From Haliclona indistincta (taxonomy: Eukaryota > Porifera > Demospongiae > Haplosclerida > Chalinidae), in NCBI GenBank assembly GCA_964017065.1, contig OZ024789.1, forward strand, positions 340,843-404,842: a stretch of DNA of 64,000 nucleotides, written 5' to 3'. A model generated the notes under the pieces. That model had not been told where the DNA came from and searched no databases. It saw only the letters and a list, made by a program, of their open reading frames with translations. Made by a program: the position numbers and the translations under genes. Shown in pieces: positions 50,363-61,884 of the stretch; position 1 is the first letter of the stretch; every line of letters begins with the position of its first letter.

Positions 50363-53300
50363 TTCATCCACTAGCTTGTTTCTCTTGTCTACATACACCT
50401 TCTTGACAACCAGATGGTAGACCGCCTTGCACTGCTCCTCCTTCATGTCATGGCGGACACAAACCAGGTCACCGGGACCAATCTTCATATTGTAGTGCTG
50501 AAAGTGTCGGCTTTCTGGAGGAATTCTGAGTACAATTTGGGAATCTGGTTTTGGAAGATAGTATTCTTCTGTAGAATTCTCTGGAATTTTGAGCTCTGGC
50601 CATTGCAAATGGACATCCTTTAAAATATTGATGTGCTTGTCATTGCTAAGAACACTGTCTTGAGCCACTTCAGCTAGTAATACGCTCTCCCATAGGGAAA
50701 TGTACTCTTTCAGTGACTTGTACCTGTCTTTAGAAGCTTGAGAGATTTGTGGATCAGAGAAGCACTCGGCTGGATAACGGTTGTGATGAATACAGATTCT
50801 CAACTCAGGAGCTACTTCCATCAACTGAAGACAAGGAGAGAGGATTGGTTCCTTGAGCAAGGTCTGTCCTAGCCAGACAGGGACAATGCTGTTTGAACCT
50901 AGCTTGCAAGCAACCTCGCACTTCACTATAGGACTCTGTTTAAATCGTTTCTCTGTCGTAGCACTGCAGGTGAGGCGGTCTTGTTCCCTTGGCTGAGCCT
51001 CAGTAAGTGCATCAGATATCTGGTCAATATTGTCATCTGTAAGGTTCTTCACCTTGTCTATGACACTTTGCCATTTCTCAGCCTCAACATTAACTACCTC
51101 CTGTGTCTGTGTAGCACATACCTTGAGCTTGTGTAGCCTGTCTTGTATCTTTTCCTGTCTCAAATGTGGGTTTTTCTTCGAAAGAGGATCGGTCAGCTTC
51201 AAAGGGTTTTCATCTTCAGGTATGTAGAATACTGTCATAGTGGTTTTGGTGCTAGTGGTTCCATCTGATGACAGCTCTTTCAGATGAGGGTTGTTGAGGA
51301 TAAAGTTGTTTCCTTTGAAAGAGAACATGAACACTGTCCACTTTAATAGTTCATCATCTTTTCTGTCTTTCTCGCAGACTAGCATGGATAGGTGAAACTC
51401 AGCCTTTTCTTTTCTTAAGCAAGACTTGTACTTCAGTTGAGGAAGGAAAACCTCAAAGCTGTTCTTATTCCGGCACACATACGCACGTGTTTCTTCACAG
51501 CTCTCTCCAAACTGTTGAGCAAATTTCAGCTGCTTTACAGCATTTTCAAACTGTTTAGCCCCACGAGATCGTACATTAAAATGCTGACATAGATCTTCTA
51601 GTTCTTGTGCAGTGTAAGAACATTCGCTCTGGTTGAGAATACTCATCAAGATACGCTGTACGACCACATCACAGTAGCGTCGTATCGGAGAGGTGAAGTG
51701 AGTGTAGTAGTCCAAGCAAAGGCTGTGGTGGCGGAAGAGAGCAGCAACCTGCTGGTTGGAGACGCTGTAGCCACATACATACTCGGCCCTTTGGCTGATG
51801 GCTATCAAGCGATTTGCTGCTGTAGCTAGCTGGGGATAGAGGCTGTCAGAGGTCAGTAGACGCTGTAGCTTGAAGGCATCTTTTGAAATTAATGCATTTT
51901 GAATCTCCTTAAAAGTAGAACGAGGAATGACCATTGGAGCCAAGGAGTCACCTGTGCCTAGTGAGCTCATTATCATTGAATGCTTTAAGACACTGCCATG
52001 GAGACTTTGCATTTCTTTTAGCTCATGCTGATCAGGGCCGGCCTGCCTTCGTAGCACAGCATAACTTGACATGTGCCTATAGATGTACTCAGCCACAGTA
52101 CTGTTTGCCCAGATCATCAGCTCCTCTACCAATAGGTGAGCCTGCCATGACTCAATGCTTTCCTCTTCGGAGAGACTGTATGCATATCCTGCTTGGCCAA
52201 GGCGTTGTACCCTGAGGTACATGGCAATCCTGTACAGAAACTGCAGAGACTGCACCAAGCCAGGCTGACCTGGTAAGGTGTAGTACTTGTCAATCTTCTC
52301 CTGTAGGTATTCTGAAGGGCATTCATCAAGAAGATACTGAGCCTCTAGATAGTCTAGTCGAACCTGCGATTGCACCTTACCTTCTCTAATATCAGTATCA
52401 GCAGTATCTATACTATCGGAGCCATCCTGGCCTAGTGTGACTTTAGTGAAGACTATAAATGCATCTCTGACTCTGTTTGGATCAAGACTTAGTTTTCGGC
52501 ACACATCAGCTGGAATCATGTTACGAAAGAATCCATAGACTGAAGTGGCATGCTCTTGGGCTCTCTCGTCATGTTTCTTGCCTAATTGCTTAAGGTGACT
52601 GCCAACATTAGGAATGAGTACTGCCATGGTATATGAGCCATCACTCTCATGTACTAGACTGAGAGCATCGTCAAGGTTACGAGCATCACTAGGATCTATA
52701 GTGAAGGCCTGGTACACCAAGTTGTCTTGTGACCTAGCTAGTGTCTGTATAGGAACACTTTCTTCCTCTTCACACTCCTGATCGCTGGGTTCTTGATCAT
52801 CATCATCTTTGTATATGCTGTAAGCAGCTCTGAGAAGGCGTTCAGCATGAAAGAGGTTAGTCCCAGATGGGAGACTCTCGACTACTGCTCCTAATGGCAG
52901 ACGGTACTCAGGTTCCCAGCCAATCACTCGGACAACAAACATCAGGTTACGGGCACTTTCAGCTGTAATGATCTCCTTTATCCTGGGTAGATCATATCTC
53001 TCACTGCTGGGGAGAGAATCTTCTTCAAATATCACCACCCACTGATGCTGGCTAGTGAGGCCATCCTCTATATCCTTCTTGCGAAGATTCATCAAGTCTC
53101 TTGATATCTTCGGCAAGTTGACAAAACGTGGAGTCTTCCTATCAACGGGATTGAAGTGGATAGTGCTATGTCGGTCCATGCGACACAGATATCGCTCTTG
53201 GTGGCATTGCTTGACTACTTTCACAACCTTGCCATATCTTTTCTCAGTGTTCTCTTTAATGTCAAACACCTCTACAGCGACCAAGTCACCATCAAGTGCT

Positions 53301-56300
53301 CCTTTCCAATTCTTGAGACCATTTAAGAGAACAGACTGTGACGAATCCAGTGGATGACCAAGGGCCTTGTTATACCCCATTATCTCTAGGTTACAGAGCA
53401 ACTTGCCATCTACTGACACTTCCTTGTGATCTTTAGCAGGCGATGAGGATGTGTTATCTCCCATCCCCCATTGGAGACCTTCTAGTTGCAACTTGCATTT
53501 CTGAAGACTTCGCTGGCTCTCAAATGCTTTCTTGTATGCTTTTGTAATACTGTCCATTGTGACTTTTGAAGAATCATCACGCTTATGACTATCAGATTTA
53601 AAAACCAGTTCAGTTAACTTGCTGATTTTTTCTTGGCGCTCGTTTTCAGTAGACCATAAGTCGGAAGGAACTATTAGAGTCTCATTTTCGATGCAGCGCC
53701 GTATGTAGTGAGCCCAGCATGGACCATCTTTCTTCCCTACCTCATCTTTCGGTAATTTCTCCTGTACTGTCTTCTCAATCTTCATGAGTAGGAATGGATT
53801 GCCAGCACACACTACTAGAGATTTCGCTCTAGTGAGAGCTGTGTTGAACACGTACTGGCTGCAAGGTGTCTTGGTAGGATTTTTTGATTCTCCTTCAGGA
53901 GTAGTAGGCTCTGCTGTACTAAGGAACACACACTGGAACTCCAGACCTGTGAAAATTCATTCAATTTTATTGAAACAATCGTCACCAGTTGATGTATACC
54001 TTGCATATCATATGCTTTCCTCACTTCAACACTGGTTCCAAGCAGCTTTACTATCCACAAGACACTTTCTAAAATTGTTCGTTTTGCCATTTTTGTAAGG
54101 ATTCAATGCTTTGCGCATTATATCTCGCTAAAAATTATTTATAGTGAAAATAAATTCATGTCAGTTTAGTGTACAAACCTGGTTAGCAGTCGTTGCCATG
54201 AGACACACAGTTGAGAGATCTTTCTCTTTCCACTCTGGAGGCCATTCCTCAACAAAATTGGAAGCTGCTTGAAGTAGCAGTTTAGCCTCCCTTTCATTAG
54301 TGTTCTCTGTCACCTCAACAATGCTGTCATCGAGACTGGAGCAGATGAAATGGAGGGAGAATTTAGTATCTGGATGCAAGAGAGCTTGCTTGACTGCCAT
54401 CTTGTTAGTGATAAGAGCAGAGTGATAGAATAGATAAGAGGGTAGAGCAAGGAGAGAGCGGTGACACCGATAGTTAGTGAGGAGAGTAGCACAGTGATTC
54501 TCAACGTTGGCACTAGACAGTTCGTCATAGTGTTCATGAAGACGCTCTAGTAGGGACTGACCCAGACCATACTTTAGTGGATCTTCACCAAGTACTAACA
54601 TTGCAGGACCAACCTACATTAACATAAAAGACAAATTTACAAGTGAGCTTGGTAAAACAAACTAACTTGTTTATGATCTCCAGCAATAGCGATAACGGTG
54701 TTTTCTCCACAAAGAGACAGTGGGGTAATGGTTTCCGGCTCTCTTGTTTGTGCTCCCTCATCAATAAGTATGTGAGTAAACCAAGTCTTACCATCTAGTG
54801 TGCCATTTCGCTTAATAAGCTCTTCAGCAAGCTGAAGGGTAGTACCAAAGGTACTGACTACTAGCCCTATTGTGTGCAATTTATTAGCCACTTGATATGC
54901 AGTCCTACAATATGGTTGGTATTCCTCATTCATTTGCTTAATTCTGTTACGAGGCATCATCCTGACTACATTAGCTCTCCATCCTACTTTCTCCTTCATT
55001 GGAATAAAGTAGTTAATGAGAAATGAATTAGCAGATGCCTGGTGATGAGCACACACTAGCACACGAGGCTGCTGGTCATGCTGAGCTATAAATATCTGGA
55101 AAGCAGCTTGAGCTAGCATCCTTGTCTTACCTGTACCAAAGGAGCCAGCGACAATAACAGGAGCTTTAGGCTCAGCGAACACTATCATCTTAAGAGCTCT
55201 TATCTGACCATAGTTGAGGTTCAGATACTCTTGATATTTCTTACCCAAGAATAGTTGATTTTCTTCTGGCATGGTAGCAGAAAAGCAGTTTGCTGAAGGA
55301 AATAGACGCTGTAGTGTAGAGAAAGAAAGAAGATCTACTGCTCTATGAAGATGATCAAAGTAAGAATACTTTAGCTCAAAGTCCACTTTTACTTTAATAG
55401 AAAACTGACTAGTTAAGCATTTGAGTTGCAAAGCATCTGACATTGACATTCCAAGAAAGATAACGCCCTTCCACTTTTTATATCGATGCTGTGTAACCAT
55501 TTTGGCAGGATAGCGTCTCCCATCGCACGTTATGACCATGTTCCCGTTATTCTCACAAGCTTGTTCAATATACGTTATCTTGTCTCCATCAAGATGATCA
55601 GCACTTATGTACCCATAGCGGCCTTCATCAGGTCCTCTAAAAATATCTCCTGGCTCATTGGCAGGAGATTCTGCTCTATGATGGTACATGGTCAGTGTGT
55701 ATTCCATCCCATTGCATCTATAAAAAATATCATTAACCTTAACACATAATACTATATTTGAGTTTACTTTTCTATCAGTATCCTCTCGTGTTCATCTTCC
55801 TCTCGGCAAAGTAGTTGATGAAACTTTTTCTTGTAGTTTTTCACTGTGAGATTCTCTTTCAGCAGTTTCTCATCTCTGGGTTGGTTGTCATGCTTAAAGC
55901 GATGAAGGATATCACCAATATCTTTAGGTGGTGGAGGACGAACGACTGGTTGAAGTGGAATTTTCTTTCGTGAGGGCTGTTTAGATGCCTCTGCAGGAGT
56001 CATCTGCACATATAGGTATAATAATTATATTTATTATCACATGCTATACAAGTACTTACAGAAAAGTCTTTTTGTGAAAACATTGACGGCTGAAGCTGCT
56101 GTCGACCAGCTGCACTGTTTCTGTCTCTTTGTGGTTGTGATTTTTCCGACTGCCTTTGTGGGTGCCTATCAGGTGCTCTTCGAACTTGTAAAGTAGGTTG
56201 AGAAGAAGGACGCTGCCAGGCTGACAGCAGAGGAGCATGGGTGGAGGATGGAGCTTGAGGTGATGGCATAGCAGCAGGAACTGGAGGAGCTGGTGGAGCA

Positions 56301-59300
56301 GGAACTGGTTCTGGTTCATCAGGTGGTGGGCGAGCTAGTGGCAGACGCTGAGGTTGTGGTGGTGGTGGCTTGCGCTTTCTCTTGTTCTTCTTTTTGCTCT
56401 TTCTTCCCATTGTGCTAGGTGAGGTCGTCACTTCAGCACTAGCTGGAGACTCTATTGATGGCCGTTTGGTCTCTTTCCTGTAAAAATATAGACAATGAAA
56501 GCAGCACTCATGTATTGTGAGTCTAGATTGCTAGACTTACTGAAATTTCTCAAGTATTTTCTTGTAATCTTTCTCAGTTGGATCAACCTGCAGCCAACAA
56601 TAAAAACTTTTAGTACTGTCTTAGCTTCTTATTGTGCCCTCTAAATATATTCATAGCTATAGTTAATGATATTCAACACCGTTCTGATAACTATAATAAC
56701 TACTATTCATAACTTAACAGGTAACCAAAGTGATAGAGTATTATGGTCTTCATGCAAACCAGCTAGTTAGTATGAACTATCAATTCTCACTATAGTGAGT
56801 GGTTTCATACAAAATACCTACTGTATAATACTCACTAACCAGTGCTTGCTGATCACTGCAAGGAGCTGCTACTATAGTATGTATACCACCTGAATCACAA
56901 CACATGATAACGATGACTCAGTATGGTGTAGACATGCTAACCTGTATGAATCACTTGCCTCAGTTTTGCAATGACGCTCTCATGATTACCGACCCCAGTG
57001 GGCACAATAAATGTATCTTTCTCTATGCATCTCTTGAAGTACTCTCTCCAGCACCCCACGGGGTTGGGCATGGCTGCTTCCACCTTCAGCAGTTGGAAGG
57101 GATTCCCAACACACACTACTAGTGACTTGGCTCTAGTGAGAGCTGTGTTGAACACATAACGGTTACAGAAGCTCTTAGTCGGGTTAGCAGACTGGAAGCC
57201 ATCTTGAACACACTCCATTGTGCTGATAAACAGTGCTGTAAACTCACGACCTACAGAGAGAGGAGAGAAACAGCATTATAACCACTCGGTTACATGTAAC
57301 AGATAATTTCACCCCTATTACATTCACAGTTGACTTAGTGAACATAGTTGACTAGAAATTATGGGCTTAACAAGGTCATGCACTCTACCTCCAAGCCACT
57401 CTTCAAAACAGCTGTTCACAACACTCTACTTCTAAATACTATCAGTAATGCAGTTTCATAATAAATTAACATACCTTGGATTTCATAAGATGGGATTAAG
57501 GTGATAAGTTCAGTTTCTGGTTTAGTTAGACCTTCCTGTATTACTGCCACCTGCAGTTATTACAACACATACTCACTTAATGTGGTACCACTGTTTCTCA
57601 GTAACTATCAAATCCCCCTTCCAAGTCTCATACACAACACACATGGATTTGTCTCACCTGTCTCCTGCTCAGTGCCATGAAACATGTTCCTAACTGAAAG
57701 CTTCGAGAGTCTCCTTTTCGGCAGAACTTGTGAAATTGCTCTATCAGCAACTCAGCTTCCTTATTACAGGTATCTTTCTCAGTGGGTTTAGGGTCAGCAA
57801 TACTAGAGCACACAAACCGTAGAGGATAGGGAGCATTAGGGACTGTGCCAGCTGATGCCATTGGGTAGAGAGAAGAGCCATAAAATAGCTTTGATGGTAG
57901 CTCAAGGATGTCTTTATGGCAGCGATGGTTAGTGGTGAGATGAGCAATGTACTCAGCATTCTTGCCTCCAGCTTTACTATAGGCTGCCAGGAGCCTCTCG
58001 AGTAGAGACATACCCAGACCATGTTCTTGTGGTTTGTCACCAAGAACCAATATAGCAGGACCGACCTGCAGTAAGAGAGAACTAAGTCACACTGGCTACT
58101 ATGTACCATCCATTACCTGTTGTGGGTCTCCAGCAATGACTATCTTAGTGTCCTCATTAGCCATACACAATGGAGCCACAGCTTCAGGCTCTCTGACCTG
58201 AGCACCTTCATCCAGTAGGATATGGGTGAAGAAATTGTGTCCAAGCAAGTCCACAATATTGAGAGCAGTCGAGAATGTAGTGACTATTACTAAACGCTTG
58301 GCAGTGGCACATTGACCTGCTTCAACTTCTTTACTAAATTCATCTATTGGCATATACAGATCCTCATAGATCACATCTTTAGAATAGTAAAATTTCCTAG
58401 TCAGTCGAATAAGCTCCACGTCCCATGAACTACGGCTGTCAGTTGACATGCCTCCGAAGTAGCTCTCTACAAAGGTATCAGCAGACACCTGATGATGGCA
58501 ACACACCAACACACGAGCTATGTTACTGTTCTGCTTTGCAGCCTCGATGAAGTAATGAGTGGCCACAGCAAGGATTCTAGTCTTGCCAGTACCAAAGGGG
58601 CCAGGAATAATCACTGGAGCTCGTGATCGACTGAACAAGATTAGCTGTAGTGCACGAAACTGCTTCTTGTCAAGATTCAGTGATTCATACTCTTTAGGAA
58701 ATGGAACACGAGTGAGGTTGAGTCCCTCAACAAAATCACCTTCTTGAGGCATGATCCTCTTTATCGAATCATCAAAGAGCTTGTCAATAGAACGACGAAG
58801 CATTTTAAAGTAAGAATGCTTTACCTCAAACTGAGCATCGACTTCAAGATATATAAACGCATCTTGTCCCACTGAAAAGTACCTCTCTAGATTCGATGCT
58901 TCACTTTCTTTGAATCCCAAAGACAGTTTGTTACCGAGGATTGTATTTCCTCCGAGGATTATATCTGCTCTGGCTATACGTCGCTCATTACTCGCATCAC
59001 GGATGAAGACACACTCACTGGCTTGAGCAGCATACATCATCTGGTCACCTGTCATGCCATATATGGAGGCATAGCGTACATACTCGACAGTACGACGCCT
59101 ACGGCCACGAGAAGCAATCTCCCTAGGCCTGGGCTTGAGACTTAGCTGGTACACTCCATTACACCTAAAAGACAGAGATTGCTTTAAGATAGTCAAGAAT
59201 AATCATGTACAGTGTGTTGCTTTCAACAGATGATACACATAAAAGTAACGAAATCAAAGGATCTAAACATGATAGATTAGCAATGAAGAAATAGATGTGT

Positions 59301-60981
59301 CCCTAATACATAACTGAGATTTAAAAAAGTTCCAAATCTCCCACTCCCATGCAGACAATAACAAAATCATTGCATGACAGCTCATGAATGTTAATTAGCA
59401 CCTCAATGATCTGTGTTGTGATTATTATCACATGTCTGTCGATCCAAAGTAGGAATTGATCTATCCATCACGAATGTTAGTCAATGCTAGTTGCATCTAG
59501 ACTAGGAGCTGCAAGCTCATGTCACAAATATATATTCGCAGTATAATACTCTGAAGCACATCATACCGTCTACTACAGCACAGTGATGCTGAGTCACAAT
59601 TCATAGCAAGAAGTTCTTAGGATTACATTGATCTCTACATATTCATTAGAACAGCTCTGTATGTAATTATATTCATAACTAGTGGTTACATTCCTAGTAA
59701 ACTCACTTCTCCTTGAGCAGTTTATCATGTACAGTCTCTTCAAGGTAAAGTAGTGCTGTGAATTTCCTCTTATAGCTCTCCCTGGTAAGAGGGATAGCAG
59801 CATCCATAATCAGGTGATCTTCACTGGGAGGTTGTTGACTACTGGGACGGATAACGGCAGGGACACGACCAGTGGGAGGGACACGACCAGTGGGAGGGAC
59901 ACGACCAGTGGGAGGGACACGACCAGTGGGAGGGACACGACCAGTGGGAGGGACACGACCAGTGGGAGGGACACGACCAGTGGGAGGGACACGACCAGTG
60001 GGAGGGACACGACCAGTGGGAGGGACACGACCAGTGGGAGGGACACGACCAGTGGGAGGGACACGACCAGTGGGAGGGACACAACCAGTGAGAGGGGCAC
60101 GACCAGTGGGAGGGGCATGACCAGTGGAAAGAGAGCGGTGTGAGCCATCAGACCTCTGTGTAACAACAGCGATGATGAGTCAGCACATTCACTTGAAACA
60201 CTATCAGGTGAACTCCCCAGGACAGCTAACACTAACACACTAATAGCTGACTAATGCTAGCATTCAACAACATGGTTACCATATAGACAACACAGGCACT
60301 CCTGTGATCATAATGCAGCTGCTTACTAGCAAGTAGAGTACTTTAGCAAACATACTTTCATACACAATAACAAGATATTGACAACTTGACTAAAGGCTGT
60401 CTAGTGTTCACCTGCTGCTGCTGTGGAGAGAGAGGCCATTGGTCATGTGTAGTTGGCAGCTGAAAGACTTGAGAAGGAATAAGAATAGCAGAAGGAATGG
60501 AGGGCGGAGGAAACATATGAGGTAGAGGAGATACAAGGGGAGGATGCATTGCCGGGAAGAGAGATGGAGGGATCATTCTCTGACGAGGTAACTGTTGAAC
60601 TAAGAGAAGACTCAATGGATTGGTGTGGTGTGGTGTATATATATATCACTTACCTCTAGTCCTAAATCTAGTAAGAGCTTCATTCCAGTATCTCTGTTCC
60701 TTGTCTGTGTGCGGGAAGGGACACAGTCCTCCTCTGCCACATTGCTGACCGAACTTGCACTTTATGAATCTTCCTGTTATTCTCACTAAGACATCATGAT
60801 CAGGAGGCTCTCGAACCAACCAGCCTTCATAGCAGGTAACTGGCACTCTAGCCGTCCTTCTGTGAGCACCTGGAGACCAACAATTACCACCAATGTAACG
60901 AAGCGACACTTCTTGAGGATCCGCGTGATAACAGGCAGCGCACACGTCGTGTACTAATGGTCGAGACCTGTCGTGCATCAT
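47722..60981 (-). CDS. Giant CCCH-helicase-helicase-RNB-helicase protein, locus D (23 exons, about 3,597 aa)
   Basis: Exons: 60654-60981, 60412-60599, 59707-60155, 58117-59164, 57658-58065, 57475-57550, 56942-57250, 56840-56889, 56541-56587, 56060-56477, 55768-56003, 54667-55717, 54179-54613, 54000-54127, 50187-53946, 50008-50132, 49800-49955, 49617-49742, 48638-49380, 48310-48588, 48114-48261, 47883-48062, 47722-47828. Same order as locus C: finger CKFGQQCGRGGLCPFPH, helicase 1 (GPFGTGKT), linker, helicase 2 (GSFGTGKT, HILIDEGAQTREPE), RNB (FTIDPSDARNLDDALS, HFTSPIRRYCDVVVQR) and helicase 3 (GPPGTGKS, VIVDECG, NVAITRAKQG). Exon 54000-54127 carries one surplus base in a T5 run (54090-54094); without it the whole frame is open. 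Special features are an RVPPTG hexapeptide array in exon 3, a poly-Asp run near 50330-50370 and a 13-residue duplication near 49049-49126. It may be two adjacent genes rather than one, though phases join cleanly across the linker. Confidence 0.7.
49440..49605. mobile_element. Small MITE in an intron of locus D, TA target duplication
   Basis: 166 bp with ends CAGTATAGCCGG and CCGGCTATATGG, flanked by TA (49438-49439, 49606-49607). It is non-coding, lies in the intron before exon 49617-49742 wrote as its right neighbour, and is absent from the matching introns of loci A and C. Confidence 0.6.
50330..50371 (-). repeat. GAT trinucleotide run encoding poly-Asp
   Basis: An (ATC)n tract on the plus strand that encodes about ten consecutive Asp residues, within a longer acidic stretch, near the end of the RNB-to-helicase connector of locus D. 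Loci A and C lack it. Confidence 0.9.
56942..60981 (-). other. Module: CCCH zinc finger plus helicase 1 of locus D
   Basis: Exons 1-7 of locus D. They hold the zinc-finger start, the P/Q-rich exon 2, the hexapeptide-repeat exon 3 ending in YKRKFTALLYLEE, and the SF1 helicase core (PGPFGTGKTRILAVA, LLDEGAQVREPE, AGDPQQV, FNTALTRAKS). It is the direct paralogue of 43142-46880, with identical exon phases. Confidence 0.7.
59863..60128 (-). repeat. 18-bp coding minisatellite (RVPPTG hexapeptide array)
   Basis: About 14 tandem copies of an 18-bp unit (GGGACACGACCAGTGGGA on the plus strand), in frame within exon 3 of locus D, encoding (RVPPTG)n with a few edge variants (RAPLTG, CVPPTG). Locus C has only about three imperfect units at the same place (45830-45885). 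Confidence 0.9.
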
Positions 60982-61884
60982 GATCTGCCCGATGGAGGAT
61001 TTGACTGGGAGGAAAAGTATTATTTCATTCTCATTTCAAGTCAAAATCACCATGCAATTATACAAAAATTGAATTGCAATGAAAATTTGGGTCTATTCAG
61101 CAGTAAGATCATACTGTAGGACCGCCCCCGTGCAATATGGTAGTTCAAATGCATAGACATGTAGCTTAATCTTATAGCCTGTGAGAGCTGGAGATATCTA
61201 TAGGCAAATAAATTAGAAGGTAATCAAGGTAGGATAGTTTTAAGCAAAAGTGAGGAGGCACCCACTGCCTCACGGTATAGTTACACCATAGAAAATACAG
61301 TACAAGTGAATATGCAACAAGCCCGTATAAACTGATTTGGGGAGTGAGAATAAGGACAGTAGCATTCACTAGTGCAGTTTATGGAGCTCTGAAGTCGTCA
61401 GTGTGGTAGACAATCTAACACAAAACAACTGTGACACGAAGAAATAATTCGCTGCTTAGTGGCGTCTCAGCATGCAGTTGTGCACAGAGTGTAACTCCTT
61501 GATAATAGTTTCTCACAATGTACAACACTATGAGCTACCAGTAGGTATGTAAAAAGGCTTTGTAGCATAAGCCAGTGCTGCGCAATACATAGTAGCTGTA
61601 TCAGGAAAAGGAAGCAATAACGGCAGAAACCGAGGTCCAGCTATAACAAGATAAGTCTTTTACAGTACCAGCGTCTTCTCTACCAACTGATGAACACGTT
61701 TACTGCTTTATAAAAGCTTCCCTATCTATTCAGAACAGTAAAAACAGCTCAACTAAGACCCTTTCAGTCAGTGTTACAGCGTAACACTGTGGATCCCTCT
61801 GTATACTAGGTCGTTGCATATCCACTGTGTACTGTATCATCTATGGTTATGCTACTGATGCATTTAGGCATAAACTATATCACC
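60982..61884. other. Spacer between locus D and the death-domain gene
   Basis: About 900 bp with no supported gene. Bases near 60982-61008 are similar to those upstream of locus C (TCCTCCATYGGGCAGATC before ATGATG) and are open in frame to a possible splice acceptor, so a short upstream coding exon cannot be excluded. Confidence 0.4.

Noticed and set aside
59814..60238. Repeat-rich ORFs on the plus strand and other frames over the 18-bp array
   Set aside because: All frames of an 18-bp repeat stay open. Only the minus frame encoding RVPPTG joins neighbouring exons in phase.
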